NCBI RefSeq assembly: GCF_900184245.1
Contig: NZ_FXXB01000007.1
Location: 644,876 to 708,875 of the forward strand
Origin: Brachybacterium massiliense
GTDB lineage: Bacteria; Actinomycetota; Actinomycetes; Actinomycetales; Dermabacteraceae
DNA: 64,000 bases
Direction: 5' to 3'
Below the pieces are notes generated by a model. That model did no database searches. It was not told the DNA's origin and saw only the letters and a program-made list of their open reading frames with translations. Position numbers and translations under genes: made by a program. Positions 22,165 to 31,187 of the stretch are shown in pieces; positions within the stretch are counted from its first letter, which is position 1; every line of letters starts with the position of its first letter.

Positions 22165-23508
22165 TCAGGCGCGGGCGCCGGCGGTGGGCGCGTCGGCGGC
22201 GGGGGTGTCGGAGGAGGGAGCGTCGGCGGCGGCAGGAGTGTCGGCGGCGGCAGGCGCGTCGGCAGCCGGCTCGGCCGACTCGGGCTCCGCAGCGGCGGGC
22301 TCGGCGTCCTGCGCCAGGTCGACCTCGACCTCCATCACGGGCTCCGTGCTCGCCTCGGCGGTCTCGTCCTCCTCGTCGGCCTCGAGGCTGCGCCCGTCGG
22401 CCTCGACGATGCTCGCGAGCACCTCGCGCATCAGCTCCACCTGGGCGCGTGCCTCGGCGGCGCCGGAGACGGGCTGCTTGCCCTTCTCGACGAAAGCGTG
22501 GAACGCCTCCCACATCAGCTCCACAGCGCCCTTAGGTGCCGTGGTCGAGACCTCCTGGACCACCCCGGACTTCTTCTCCCGCAGTGAGACGGTCGAGCGC
22601 AGGTCCGCATGCGCGGGCGCGGGCAGCTCCACCCGCATCCGCCGACGGGCCGAGAGCACCTGCAGGGACTCGGAGTACTCGGGGGCGAAGGGCAGGTAGT
22701 GCCACACCAGGCGCACCTGCGCGCCGCCCTCGAGCTCGCCGAGGATCTCGATCGATCCGGGGATGACGCCCTTGGGCCAGTGGCGCACCGCGATCAGGCG
22801 GGTGATCGGGCCGTAGGCCGCCTCGATCACCGACATCTGGTGGGTGACGCCGGTGAGCAGACCCTTCACATAGAGGTCGCGGTCGCGCTGGGTGGCGCCC
22901 GGGCCGGCGCCCGCCTCGACCGCGGCCTGGAGGGCCTTGCGGCGCTTCGAGCGCACCTCGGTGGGCAGGTCGTAGGAGGAGGTGGTGACGTGGGCCCCGC
23001 CGTAGAGCGGCTGGCTGGCCGGCATCAGCACCTCATGGTCCACCATCCGCAGATCCTTGGTGGCGATGTGCTCGGCCATGCGGGTGACGGAGTCGTCGTA
23101 CTGCTGGGGGTAGGCCATCATCAGCAGCCGGCGCCCTGTCATCCGCTCGAAGGAGGCGACCTGCTCGACCTCGTCGGCAGAGAAGCCCACGGGCGGCTCG
23201 ACCAGCACGGGGATCCCGCGGCGCATCAGCGCCAACAGGTCCTCGACGTGCAGGCCGTCGGTGGAGAGCAGCGCGGCGTCGAGGCTGAGGGTCTTCGCGC
23301 GCACGGCGGCGACGAGATCGGCGACCGTCTCGTAGCGCTTGTCCTCCTCGATGCCCCAGATCTCGGAGGACTCCCGGCGCCGTCGCGGCGAATGGTCCAC
23401 CAGCGCGGCGATCGCGAAGCGGTCCCACCGCCGGCGCAGCACCGGCAGGTGCACGGCCTGGGCCATGGTTCCGGCGCCGATCACGGCGATGTTCAACGTC
23501 TTGGGCAT
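22165..23508 (-). CDS. Gfo/Idh/MocA-like NAD(P)-binding protein with Ala-rich tail
   Basis: A 447-aa protein with an N-terminal Rossmann fold (AVIGAGTMAQAVHLP) and a Gfo/Idh/MocA-type organisation. At the usual catalytic EKP position the sequence is VLVEPPVGF, so the lysine is replaced by proline and dehydrogenase activity is doubtful. Residues about 375-447 are an acidic, then Ala/Asp/Pro/Thr-repeat tail (AADTPAAADAP), unlike family enzymes. It lies alone between the nrd cluster and an acyltransferase. Function unknown. Confidence 0.75.
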   Translation of the reverse strand: MPKTLNIAVIGAGTMAQAVHLPVLRRRWDRFAIAALVDHSPRRRRESSEIWGIEEDKRYETVADLVAAVRAKTLSLDAALLSTDGLHVEDLLALMRRGIPVLVEPPVGFSADEVEQVASFERMTGRRLLMMAYPQQYDDSVTRMAEHIATKDLRMVDHEVLMPASQPLYGGAHVTTSSYDLPTEVRSKRRKALQAAVEAGAGPGATQRDRDLYVKGLLTGVTHQMSVIEAAYGPITRLIAVRHWPKGVIPGSIEILGELEGGAQVRLVWHYLPFAPEYSESLQVLSARRRMRVELPAPAHADLRSTVSLREKKSGVVQEVSTTAPKGAVELMWEAFHAFVEKGKQPVSGAAEARAQVELMREVLASIVEADGRSLEADEEDETAEASTEPVMEVEVDLAQDAEPAAAEPESAEPAADAPAAADTPAAADAPSSDTPAADAPTAGARA

Positions 23509-23739
23509 CAGCAGGCTCCTCGGGCTGGGAAGGGGAACGGCGGCTGCTCCGCGGGCCTTCGACGGGCGCCGGGCCGTTCCGACACCGCACCGCTGGGCGG
23601 TACGGGACGCACGCCTGTTCTACCACACCAGCCCGGGCCGCTCCCCCGCGCGACCTGAGCCGCGGAAGCGGGCACTGCGGCAGGGCAGGGGCCGACGGGA
23701 TTATCGTGGGGCGCGCATCTGCACGTCTCAGGAGGAACC

Positions 23740-24402
23740 GTGTCCCGTCGCTTCTACTTCGGCGCCCGCAGCATCTCGCGCCCCCTGTTCGCCCTCCTGT
23801 GGAAGCCTCGCGTCACCGGCCTGGAGAACATCCCGCGCGAGGGCGGCTTCGTGATCGCGTCGAACCATCTGGCCAACATCGACAGCTTCGTGCTGCCGGT
23901 GGCGCTGCCGCGTCAGATCCGCTTCGTCGCCAAGGACACGCTGTGGACCCAGAAGGGGCTGCGGGGACGGTTCCTGCGCTGGTTCTTCGACGCCGTCGAG
24001 GCGGTGCCGGTGGACCGCGAGGCGCTGTCCTCGGGCAAGGGTGCGCTCCAGGCGGGTCTGACGATCCTGCGCGAGGGCGACGGCTTCGCGATCTACCCCG
24101 AGGGCACGCGCTCCAAGGACGGGCTGCTGCATCCGGGCAAGCAGGGCGCGGCATGGCTCGGCGTCGAATCGGGCTGCCCGGTGATCCCGGTGGGACTGAA
24201 GGGCACCCAGCACATGTTCTCCCGCCTGCTCCCCCACCGCGGCACGATCACGGTGCGCGTGGGCGCGCCCATCCACCCCGAGGACATCGACCCCACCGCC
24301 TCCAAGGGGGTGCGGCGCCGCCTGCTGAACGAGCGGATCATGGACGAGATCCAGCAGCTCTCGGGCCAGCGTCGGGCCGTCCCCGCCCGCCGGGCCTCCT
24401 GA
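23740..24402 (+). CDS. 1-acylglycerol-3-phosphate acyltransferase (PlsC-like)
   Basis: This 220-aa LPLAT-fold enzyme has the catalytic HX4D box H43-LANI-D48 and the substrate motif YPEGTRSKDG. Such enzymes add the second acyl chain to lysophosphatidic acid at the membrane. GTG 23740 follows AGGAGGAACC. There is no obvious membrane anchor beyond the hydrophobic N-terminal stretch, as usual for actinobacterial PlsC forms. Confidence 0.92.
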   Translation: MSRRFYFGARSISRPLFALLWKPRVTGLENIPREGGFVIASNHLANIDSFVLPVALPRQIRFVAKDTLWTQKGLRGRFLRWFFDAVEAVPVDREALSSGKGALQAGLTILREGDGFAIYPEGTRSKDGLLHPGKQGAAWLGVESGCPVIPVGLKGTQHMFSRLLPHRGTITVRVGAPIHPEDIDPTASKGVRRRLLNERIMDEIQQLSGQRRAVPARRAS

Positions 24403-24511
24403 GCCCGCCGACCTCCGTCCCCCGCACCCGGCCACGGTGCCAGTAGGATCTGGCCAGGCCGCTCGCGCGTCGGGCGGCCGCCACCCGCACCGCAGCACCC
24501 GAGGAGAGCAG

Positions 24512-24895
24512 ATGGCCGTCGTCGTGGGATTCATCCCCACCGAGGTGGGCTTCAAGGCGCTGACCGCAGCTCGCGAGGAGGCGGAGCAGCGCGGAGGGCC
24601 GCTGATCGTGGTCAACGTGCTGCGCGAGGGCGTCACCGATGACCCCCGCCATGCCGACGATCAGCAGCTCGAGATCGCCCGCGACGAGCTGCGCCGCTCG
24701 CGCGTGCGCGTCGAGTTCCGGCAGGAGACCACAGATGACGACATCGCCGATCTGCTGCTGCGCGTGGTCGAGGAGGAGAAGGCCGAGCTGCTCGTGCTCG
24801 GCGTGCGCCGCCACCAGGATCTCGCCCGCCACCTGCTGGGCCTGACCGTGCAGAAGCTGCTGCTCTCCGCCGACAGCGAAGTCCTGGTCGTGTAG
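24512..24895 (+). CDS. Universal stress protein (UspA-like)
   Basis: This 127-aa single-domain protein has the alpha/beta fold of the Usp family (VVVGFIPTEVG at the start, LLVLGVRRH and a C-terminal VLVV strand). The ATP-binding signature G2XG9XG(S/T) is degenerate (GVRRHQDLARHLLG), so nucleotide binding is uncertain. AGGAGAG lies before ATG 24512. It follows the acyltransferase by about 110 nt and ends in a strong terminator. Confidence 0.85.
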   Translation: MAVVVGFIPTEVGFKALTAAREEAEQRGGPLIVVNVLREGVTDDPRHADDQQLEIARDELRRSRVRVEFRQETTDDDIADLLLRVVEEEKAELLVLGVRRHQDLARHLLGLTVQKLLLSADSEVLVV

Positions 24896-24916
24896 CCGCC
24901 CGCTCCCGAATGCGAA

Positions 24917-24953
24917 GAAGGCCGGGCCGGGGCATCGCCCCGACCCGGCCTTC
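24917..24953. terminator. Bidirectional terminator
   Basis: GAAGGCCGGG and CCCGGCCTTC form a perfect 10-bp stem, with an inner GGGGC/GCCCC pair. It lies between the convergent usp and catalase genes. Confidence 0.85.
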
Positions 24954-24963
24954 ATGCGTCAGC

Positions 24964-26457
24964 TCAGGCGTTCAGCGGATCGCCACCGGGCTGCTCGTCA
25001 CCCTTGGAGGTGTTGACGGCCAGCTCGATGCGCTCACCGATGGTGGTGTCCACGTTCTTCCAGTACTGCAGCGCCTTGGACAGCACCGGCTCCTCGACCG
25101 TGGTCAGCGAGCCCGCGACGGTCTCGACGAACTGGTCGCGCTGGGCGTCGTCGAACACCTCGCGCACCAGGATGCCGGGCTGGATGAAGTCGCTGTCATC
25201 GGCGTGGAGGGTGTACGCGGCGCGCACCATCTCACCGTCGGCCTCCCAGCCGTTGTCGACCGGGCCCTGCTCGTCCTGGTAGGCGCGACCGTAGGAGTTG
25301 GGCGCGTACACCGGCGCATCGCCGCTGTGCAGGAACTGCATGTGCCCCTCCTTGTCGTAGGAGTTGGTGGGCACGATCGGCTGGTTCACCGGCAGCTGGT
25401 TGAAGTTGGTGCCGATGCGGTGACGCTGAGCGTCCGGGTAGGAGAAGACGCGGCCCAGCAGCATCTTGTCCGGGGAGACGCCCGTGCCCGGCACGGTGTT
25501 CGAGGGGCTGAAGGCGGCCTGCTCGATCTGTGCGAAGTGGTTCACGGGGTTCTTGTTCAGCGTGAACTTGCCGACCTTGATCAGCGGGTAGTCCGAGTGC
25601 GGGACCGTCTTGGTGAGGTCGAAGATGTTGAATCGGTAGTTCTTCGCATCCTCGTAGGGGATCACCTGGACGGACATGGTCCAGCTGGGGTGCTCGCCGC
25701 GCTCGATGGCGTCGAACAGGTCGCGGCGGTGGTAGTCGCCGTCGGAGCCGGCGATCTTCTCGGCCTCCGCGTTGGAGAGGAACTCCATGCCCTGATCGGT
25801 GTGGAAGTGGTACTTGATCCAGAACTTCTCGCCGTCGGCGTTGACCCACATGTAGGTGTGGGAGCCGTAGCCGTTCATGTGGCGCCAGGACTTGGGCAGG
25901 CCGCGCTCACCCATCAGGTAGGTGACCTGGTGGGCGGACTCGGGCGAGTTGGACCAGAAGTCCCACTGCATCTGGTTGGAGCGCAGGCCGGAGTCCGGGG
26001 TGCGCTTCTGGGAGTGGATGAAGTCGGGGAACTTCATCGGGTCGCGCAGGAAGAAGATCGGCGTGTTGTTGCCGACGATGTCGAGGTTGCCCTGCTGCGT
26101 GTAGAACTTCAGCGCGAAGCCGCGCACGTCGCGCCAGGTGTCGGGCGAGCCGAGCTCACCGGCGACGGTCGAGAAGCGGGCCAGCATCGGGGTCTTGCGG
26201 CCGGGCTGGAAGAGATCGGCCTTGGTGTACTTCGAGACGTCCTCGGTGACCTCGAGCTCGCCGAAGGCGCCGGAGCCCTTGGCGTGGGGGCTGCGCTCCG
26301 GGACGCGCTCGCGGTCGAAGCGGGCGAGCTTCTCGACCAGGGCGACGTCATGGAGCATCAGGGGGCCGTCGGCGCCGATGCTCAGCGAGTGCGCGTCCGA
26401 CTCGCGGGGCGCACCGGACTCGGTGGTGCTGGGAACCGTGGGGTCGAAGTGGTTCAT
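24964..26457 (-). CDS. katA: Monofunctional heme catalase (KatA-type)
   Basis: A 497-aa clade-3-like catalase that breaks down hydrogen peroxide. The distal-histidine region reads [10 protein letters not shown], the distal asparagine is in [13 protein letters not shown], and the proximal heme tyrosine motif is [14 protein letters not shown]. Length is normal. ATG 26457 is chosen by family length. It is the distal gene of a fur-katA pair, and the altered fur 3' end now overlaps its first about 110 nt in another frame, so expression could be affected. Confidence 0.95.
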   Translation of the reverse strand: MNHFDPTVPSTTESGAPRESDAHSLSIGADGPLMLHDVALVEKLARFDRERVPERSPHAKGSGAFGELEVTEDVSKYTKADLFQPGRKTPMLARFSTVAGELGSPDTWRDVRGFALKFYTQQGNLDIVGNNTPIFFLRDPMKFPDFIHSQKRTPDSGLRSNQMQWDFWSNSPESAHQVTYLMGERGLPKSWRHMNGYGSHTYMWVNADGEKFWIKYHFHTDQGMEFLSNAEAEKIAGSDGDYHRRDLFDAIERGEHPSWTMSVQVIPYEDAKNYRFNIFDLTKTVPHSDYPLIKVGKFTLNKNPVNHFAQIEQAAFSPSNTVPGTGVSPDKMLLGRVFSYPDAQRHRIGTNFNQLPVNQPIVPTNSYDKEGHMQFLHSGDAPVYAPNSYGRAYQDEQGPVDNGWEADGEMVRAAYTLHADDSDFIQPGILVREVFDDAQRDQFVETVAGSLTTVEEPVLSKALQYWKNVDTTIGERIELAVNTSKGDEQPGGDPLNA

Positions 26458-27085
26458 GAACTTCTCCTCGGGTGGTGGATGGTTTCTGACAGTCCGTGAC
26501 GAAACAACGAGACAGGGGTCCTGCGGTCCTGGGGGCGACGGTGGGTGCGACGACCTCAGGGGGTCTGTGGGGCGCGGTGCGCGGGGAAGGTGCCGGCCGG
26601 GGCGGTCGTGCCGACGGAGCCGGCGGGGACGATCCACCGCCACGACAACCACCACCACCTCGTCTGTCGCTCCTGCGGCAGGCGGAGCACACACCCCGGT
26701 AGACGACGTCCGCGACTTCGATCTCGAAGCCGTGGTCATCGTGCGGGATCAGGCAGGGTGAGGCGCCGATCGCGCAGGGCACGTCCTCGAGCCTGCCGCA
26801 GGAGCGACAGACGAGGTGGTGGTGGTTGTCGTGGCGGTGGATCTCGTACTGCATGCTGCGGCCGCCGACGGAGACCCGTCGCAGCAGCTCGGCATCGGAG
26901 AGGGCGTTCAGGACGTCGTAGACGGCCTGGCGGGAGACGGTCCCGAGCCCCTCGCGCACCCTCTGCGCGATGGCCTCGGCATCGCAGTGCGGATGCGCCT
27001 CGACCACAGCCAGCGTGGCGAGCCGCGGAGCGGTCACTCGCAGGCCGGCGCCCCGCAGGGCGGAGGTGTGATCGGGAGTCGACAT
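26348..27085 (-). CDS. furA: Fur-family peroxide/iron regulator with abnormal C-terminal extension
   Basis: The first about 140 residues are a normal Fur-family regulator: a winged helix ([39 protein letters not shown]), the metal region [15 protein letters not shown] with C-x2-C, and a second CSAC near the usual end. It is next to catalase, as in the FurA-KatG/KatA pairs of actinobacteria. Instead of stopping after CSAC, the frame runs into the inverted copy of its own sequence and then through about 100 unrelated residues into the catalase start, giving 245 aa. The extension is not family-like. It could be a real rearrangement or an assembly error. Confidence 0.85.
   Translation of the reverse strand: MSTPDHTSALRGAGLRVTAPRLATLAVVEAHPHCDAEAIAQRVREGLGTVSRQAVYDVLNALSDAELLRRVSVGGRSMQYEIHRHDNHHHLVCRSCGRLEDVPCAIGASPCLIPHDDHGFEIEVADVVYRGVCSACRRSDRRGGGGCRGGGSSPPAPSARPPRPAPSPRTAPHRPPEVVAPTVAPRTAGPLSRCFVTDCQKPSTTRGEVHEPLRPHGSQHHRVRCAPRVGRALAEHRRRRPPDAP
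26631..26843. repeat. Perfect 53-bp inverted repeat at the fur 3' end
   Basis: The segment 26791-26843, coding the [15 protein letters not shown] part of Fur, occurs again in reverse complement at 26631-26683 with no mismatch. The arms are 107 nt apart. In RNA this would form a 53-bp hairpin between fur and katA. Read on the minus strand, the left arm replaces the expected Fur terminus and stop. Confidence 0.95.
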
Positions 27086-27091
27086 GGCGTC

Positions 27092-27120
27092 AGCATAGCT
27101 CCTTTTCTGGACTAATTCAA
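27092..27120 (-). promoter_or_regulatory. fur promoter with FurA-like operator, probably leaderless
   Basis: On the minus strand TTGAAT (complement of 27115-27120) and TATGCT (27092-27097) are separated by 17 nt, with the fur ATG 6 nt further on, so the transcript should start at or next to the ATG. The AT-rich TTGAATTAGTCCAGAAAAG stretch resembles the operator reported upstream of mycobacterial furA genes. Confidence 0.65.
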
Positions 27121-27190
27121 AAAAATGCGTCTACCCAGATCGCGTCGAGGGCGCGGAGCCCGCGCGGGGCGCCCGACCCGTCGGCGCCCC

Positions 27191-27964
27191 TCAGAGCGCG
27201 CGCCAGGCCGCCCCCGGATCCTGGGTGGCGAACTTGCCGCCGCTGACATCCAGCAGGGCCCCGGTGACGTAGTCGGAGAGGTCGCTGGCCAGGAACAGGC
27301 ACAGCTTCGCGACGTCCTCGGGGACGCCCCAGCGGCGCACGCTGAGCTGGTCGAGCTTGGCCGCGGCGGCCTCCTCCCCCAGCGCCGCGAAGCCGTTCAT
27401 CGCGGTGGGGATCATCCCCGGTGCGTAGGCGTTCACGGTGATGCCCCACGGGCCGAGCTCGCTCGCGAGCACCCGCGTCATCTGCACCACCGCCGCCTTC
27501 GAGGCGCCGTAGGCGGCGGCGTCGACGCTCGGGATCACCGCGGCGAAGGAGGCCGCGTTGATGATCCTGCCAGCGCGCTGCCGCTTCATCAGCGGAATCA
27601 CGGCCTGGCAGGTGTTCAGCACCCCGCGCACGTTCACCGCGAACAGGCGGTCCCACAGCTCGGGGTCGAAGCTCTCCAGCGGCCCCTCGGCATTGATGCC
27701 GGCGTTGTTGATCAGCACGTCGAGGCGGCCGAAGCGCTCCTCGATCGCCGCGACCGCCTCCCGCACCTGCGCGGGATCGGTGATGTCGCAGGGCAGAGCC
27801 AGCGCGGCGTGGGAGTCCTGCTCCATCCCGGCGAGCGCGTCGGCATCCAGATCCATCGCGACCACGTGGGCGCCCTCGCGGGCGAAGGTCTCGGCGATGG
27901 TGCGGCCGATGCCGCGCGCCGCGCCGGTCACGAGCACGACGCGCCCGCTCAGATCGATCTGCAT
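27191..27964 (-). CDS. Short-chain dehydrogenase/reductase
   Basis: This 257-aa classical SDR has the NAD(P) motif TGAARGIGR, the NNAG motif (LINNAGIN), the active-site YGASK and the C-terminal VSGG segment. The acidic residue after strand 2 (VVAMDLDADAL) suggests NAD preference. ATG 27964 has GGGAGAAG in front. The substrate cannot be read from the sequence. It is divergent from a second SDR, with which it may share regulation. Confidence 0.9.
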   Translation of the reverse strand: MQIDLSGRVVLVTGAARGIGRTIAETFAREGAHVVAMDLDADALAGMEQDSHAALALPCDITDPAQVREAVAAIEERFGRLDVLINNAGINAEGPLESFDPELWDRLFAVNVRGVLNTCQAVIPLMKRQRAGRIINAASFAAVIPSVDAAAYGASKAAVVQMTRVLASELGPWGITVNAYAPGMIPTAMNGFAALGEEAAAAKLDQLSVRRWGVPEDVAKLCLFLASDLSDYVTGALLDVSGGKFATQDPGAAWRAL

Positions 27965-28099
27965 GCTTCTCCCTGGACAGTGGGCGTGAGCGGCGGAGCG
28001 CGCTCTACGCTGGGCAGGACCCGGGCCCGGGTCCTCGACGCCGGGTCCACTCTCGACCCTGCACCCGGCGGGGTCAAGCATCAGAAGGAGACGACGGCG

Positions 28100-28825
28100 A
28101 TGGACACGCCCACCCTGTGGATCACCGGCGCCGGATCGGGCATGGGACGGGCCGCCGCCCTGGCCGCCGCGGAGGACGGCCGCCCGATCGCGCTGTCGGG
28201 ACGTCGGCCCGAGGTGCTCGAGGAGGTGGCGCGCGAGATCCGGGAGCTCGGCGGGACCGCGCTGCCCGTCCCGCTGGATGTCACCGATCGGGAGGCGGTG
28301 CGCGCGGCCGCGGCACGGATCGCGCAGGAGCTCGGCCCGATCGAGGCGCTCGTGCTCTCCGCCGGGATGAACGCTCCGCGCCGTTATTGGCGCGATCAGG
28401 ACCTCGAGGAGTTCGCCGCCATCACCGACACGAACCTGCTGGGCCCGGTCTCGGTGATCGACGCCGTGCTGCCGGGGATGCGCGAGCGAGGGGCGGGCAC
28501 GATCGTGCTGATCTCCTCCTACTCCGCCTGGCGCTTCTCGCCCGACGCCGGCGCCGCCTACAGCGCCTCCAAGACCGCGCTCGGCCCGCTGGTGGCGACC
28601 CTCAACGCGCAGGAGAACCGCCACGGCATCCGTGCCTGCCATCTGTGCCCCGGGGACGTGGACAGCGACTTCCTGGACCGCCGCCCCACCGTGCCGGGCG
28701 CCGGTGAGCGGGCGGTCATGCTGAGCCCCGAGGACGTGGGGCGGGCCGTCGCCTTCGTGCTGACCAGCCCGCCGCATGTGGTCATCGACGAGCTGGTGAT
28801 CAGCCCCGCGAAGCCCGCCGCCTGA
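28100..28825 (+). CDS. Short-chain dehydrogenase/reductase
   Basis: This 241-aa SDR has TGAGSGMGR, a degenerate NNAG (LSAGMN), the serine in ISSYSAW and the active-site YSASK. SGRRPEVL after strand 2 (Arg rather than Asp) suggests NADP use. AAGGAGACG precedes ATG 28100. It differs clearly from the neighbouring SDR, so this is not a recent duplication. Confidence 0.9.
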   Translation: MDTPTLWITGAGSGMGRAAALAAAEDGRPIALSGRRPEVLEEVAREIRELGGTALPVPLDVTDREAVRAAAARIAQELGPIEALVLSAGMNAPRRYWRDQDLEEFAAITDTNLLGPVSVIDAVLPGMRERGAGTIVLISSYSAWRFSPDAGAAYSASKTALGPLVATLNAQENRHGIRACHLCPGDVDSDFLDRRPTVPGAGERAVMLSPEDVGRAVAFVLTSPPHVVIDELVISPAKPAA

Positions 28826-28897
28826 GGGATCTGCTGCAGCGCGAAGACTTCTCGGACCTGCTCTCCCAGCGGCCGCGGGGACGGTTAGCCTGGCCCG

Positions 28898-30214
28898 GTG
28901 ACCTCGCCAGTGACCGGCCCGTACGCAGCGGGTGAGGACGAATCAGGGGGCACCGGACCCTTCGTCGCTCGCGGCTCCGCGCGTCCGCGCGCGATGAGCC
29001 GACGCGCCCTCGGCGGCTGGGTCGCGGCCGCTCTGGTGACGACCCTGCTGCTGGTGGTCTCCGTCCCGATCGCCTCGGGCGTGGACCGCGCCTCCACCGT
29101 GATCGCGGTGCTGCTGAGCGCCGCGGGCGGGCTCTCCGTGCGCCAGCCCGTGCTCGGCGCGGTGGCCGTGGGCACGGTGCTGACCCTGGGGCTGGGCAAC
29201 GGGCCCGCGCACATCGGCACCGGCATCCTCGCCTCCCCCGTCACGATCGCCGCCTGCGCCGCGCGCGGCCACCTGCTGACCGCGATCGGAATGGCCTCCT
29301 GGCACGTCATCCCGCCGGCCGTCTCCGGGGTGCTGCGCGGAGACGATCCGGAGTTCCTGATCTCCCAGGTGATGCTGTGGCTGGTGCTGCAGACGGGGGC
29401 CGTCCTCGCCGGCACCTGGGGCCGCATGCTCACCGGTCGGATCCGCGAGGAGCGGTCCCGGCGCCTGACGGACCTGGCCGAGCAGCGCCGCGCGATCGCC
29501 CGCGAGCTGCATGACACCGGGGTGCGGGCCATGACACGGGTGGTGATGCTGTCCGAGGACGCGGCGATGCGACCCGGCATCGACGCCGCCGATGCCGTGC
29601 AGTTCTCCCGGATCTCCGGGACCGCGCGCGAGGCCACCGAGGAGCTGCGCGTGCTGCTGGACGCGCTGCGCACCGCGGACACCGCCGAGACCCCGCTGGC
29701 CGCGTCCGCGGAGCCCCGCTGCACGATCGGACTCGGCGAGCTGCTCGAGGCGCTGCGGCTGCGGCTGCTCGCCGAGGGGTTCACCGCGCAGGTCTCCCTC
29801 GAGGGCGATCGGACCCTGCCCGTCCCCCGCCAGGGCGTGCTCGAGCGGTGCCTGCGCGAGGTCGAGGCGAACGTGATCCGTCACGGGGACCGGTGCGTAC
29901 CGGTCGCGGTGCTCGGCGAGCTCTGCCTGCCGGGCGCCGAGAACGACAGCGGGCACCCCCGCTTGGAGCTGCTGATCCGCAACGGCATCGCGTCCGCTCC
30001 GGCGAGCGCGCCCCGCGGCGGTGCAGGTCTGGACGGGATGCACGAGCGCCTCGCCCAGAGCGGCGGGCGGCTCGAGACCCGCCGGGACGGGACCCTGTTC
30101 CTCACCCGCCTCACCCTCGCCTGCACCCGCCCCGCGCCGCCCGATGCACGAGCCGATGCGGCATCCCGGCGCGGGGACACGCCGGGCGGCACGGGCGAGG
30201 ATGGGAGAGCATGA
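28898..30214 (+). CDS. NarL-type two-component sensor histidine kinase
   Basis: A 438-aa protein with an N-terminal membrane part of about five hydrophobic segments (residues about 40-170), then a HisKA_3 dimerisation domain with the phosphoacceptor H205 in ARELHDTGVRAMTR, and a short HATPase region (IRHGD, GGAGLDGMHERL). The N-box asparagine is in EVEANVIRHG. The Arg/Gly-rich C-tail is not conserved. The stop overlaps the regulator start (ATGA), forming a coupled pair. The signal is unknown. Confidence 0.88.
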   Translation: MTSPVTGPYAAGEDESGGTGPFVARGSARPRAMSRRALGGWVAAALVTTLLLVVSVPIASGVDRASTVIAVLLSAAGGLSVRQPVLGAVAVGTVLTLGLGNGPAHIGTGILASPVTIAACAARGHLLTAIGMASWHVIPPAVSGVLRGDDPEFLISQVMLWLVLQTGAVLAGTWGRMLTGRIREERSRRLTDLAEQRRAIARELHDTGVRAMTRVVMLSEDAAMRPGIDAADAVQFSRISGTAREATEELRVLLDALRTADTAETPLAASAEPRCTIGLGELLEALRLRLLAEGFTAQVSLEGDRTLPVPRQGVLERCLREVEANVIRHGDRCVPVAVLGELCLPGAENDSGHPRLELLIRNGIASAPASAPRGGAGLDGMHERLAQSGGRLETRRDGTLFLTRLTLACTRPAPPDARADAASRRGDTPGGTGEDGRA

Positions 30215-30957
30215 CCCCGGACGCAGTGACAGCGGATGCCATGACGACAGGATGCGGTGCCATGACCACGGTGATGATCTGCGATGACGACCCGATCGTG
30301 CGCGAAGCACTCGGCGGCTACCTGGAGCGGGAGGAGGACCTCGAGGTCGTCGCCCGGGTGGGGACGGCCGACGAGGCGCTGCGTGCCCTCGACCAGCAGG
30401 CGATCGACGTGGTGCTCATGGACCACACCCTGCCGGGGATGAACGGGATCGACGCGACGCGCCTGGTGCGCGCCCGCCACCGCGAGACCGCGGTGCTGCT
30501 GATGACCACCTTCGGCACCGACGAGCAGGTGCGCGAGGCACTGGCCGCCGGCGCGAGCGGATTCCTGCTGAAGTCCTCGAGCGCCTCGGCCCTCGCCGCC
30601 GCGGTGCGCGCCGCACGTGACGAGGCCGGCACCGTGCTGACCCCTCAGCTGGCCGCCCAGATCACCGCCCATGCCTCGCACGTGCCCGTGCCGAGCCCCG
30701 TCGGCGGCGGCTCCTCCCGCGAGCAGCTCGAGCAGCTGGGACTGACCGAGCGCGAGAGCGAGGTGCTGACCCTGCTGTGCGCGGCGGAGTCCAACGCCGG
30801 GATCGCGCGGGCTCTGTCGCTGTCGGAGTCGACGGTGAAGTCCCACGTCTCCTCGCTGATGGCGAAGCTGGGCTGCACCTCGCGGCTGCAGATCGCGCTG
30901 AACGCCTTCGAGCGCGGGCTCGCGGTGCCGCCGCAGCCTCCGGCCCCGCTGGGCTGA
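30211..30957 (+). CDS. NarL/FixJ-family response regulator
   Basis: This protein of about 248 aa has a receiver domain with acidic pocket DDD, phosphoacceptor D71 in LMDHTLPG and the switch K in LLKSS, followed by a LuxR-type HTH (LTERESEVLTLLCAAESNAGIARAL...STVKSHVSSLMAKLG). ATG 30211 overlaps the kinase stop; ATG 30262 would remove an unusual N-terminal extension and is a fair alternative. A strong terminator follows. Confidence 0.92.
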   Translation: MTPDAVTADAMTTGCGAMTTVMICDDDPIVREALGGYLEREEDLEVVARVGTADEALRALDQQAIDVVLMDHTLPGMNGIDATRLVRARHRETAVLLMTTFGTDEQVREALAAGASGFLLKSSSASALAAAVRAARDEAGTVLTPQLAAQITAHASHVPVPSPVGGGSSREQLEQLGLTERESEVLTLLCAAESNAGIARALSLSESTVKSHVSSLMAKLGCTSRLQIALNAFERGLAVPPQPPAPLG

Positions 30958-30970
30958 GCGGGGCAACGAG

Positions 30971-31007
30971 AAGGCCCCGCTCCTGTGGTCTCACAGGGCG
31001 GGGCCTT
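30971..31007 (+). terminator. Intrinsic terminator after the response regulator
   Basis: AAGGCCCCGC and GCGGGGCCTT form a perfect 10-bp stem, extended by CCTGTG/CACAGG around a GTCT loop. It sits 14 nt past the stop and ends just before the tRNA-like attachment site. Confidence 0.9.
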
Positions 31008-31018
31008 CGGGCGTGCGG

Positions 31019-31088
31019 AGCCGCCTGCCGGAATCGAACCGGCGACCTATTCATTACGAGTGAAGAGGTGCACTACCCTGAGGGGGGC
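31019..31088 (-). tRNA. tRNA-Thr(CGU)-like remnant at prophage attachment junction
   Basis: Read on the minus strand, the 3' half is a good tRNA-Thr: anticodon loop CTCGTAA, T-arm GCCGGTTCGATTCCGGC and acceptor strand AGGCGGCT, no encoded CCA. The 5' half, towards the integrase, is degenerate: the acceptor pairs at only 5 of 7 positions, the 5' strand of the D-stem is missing and the anticodon stem has a mismatch. This is expected where a phage integrated into the 3' half of a tRNA gene, leaving the host 3' end here. The intact gene should lie at the other prophage end. It is unlikely to be functional. Confidence 0.7.
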
Positions 31089-31187
31089 AGAAAGTAGGCC
31101 TGGCCAGCACCTTAATAGATCAGTCCTACGCCTGACATACGCTCTACATGGGTAGTCGAATGGGCATCCGCGAGAGAGGGCAGAGAC

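Noticed and set aside
24910..26499. Plus-strand frame opposite catalase
   Set aside because: Shadow without motifs; catalase is unmistakable.
27965..28777. Upstream extension of the minus-strand SDR over the divergent SDR
   Set aside because: The extension is the antisense of the second SDR; the true start with a ribosome site is at 27964.
31019..31088. Intact, functional tRNA-Thr
   Set aside because: D-stem lost and acceptor mismatched; better explained as the remnant at a phage junction.
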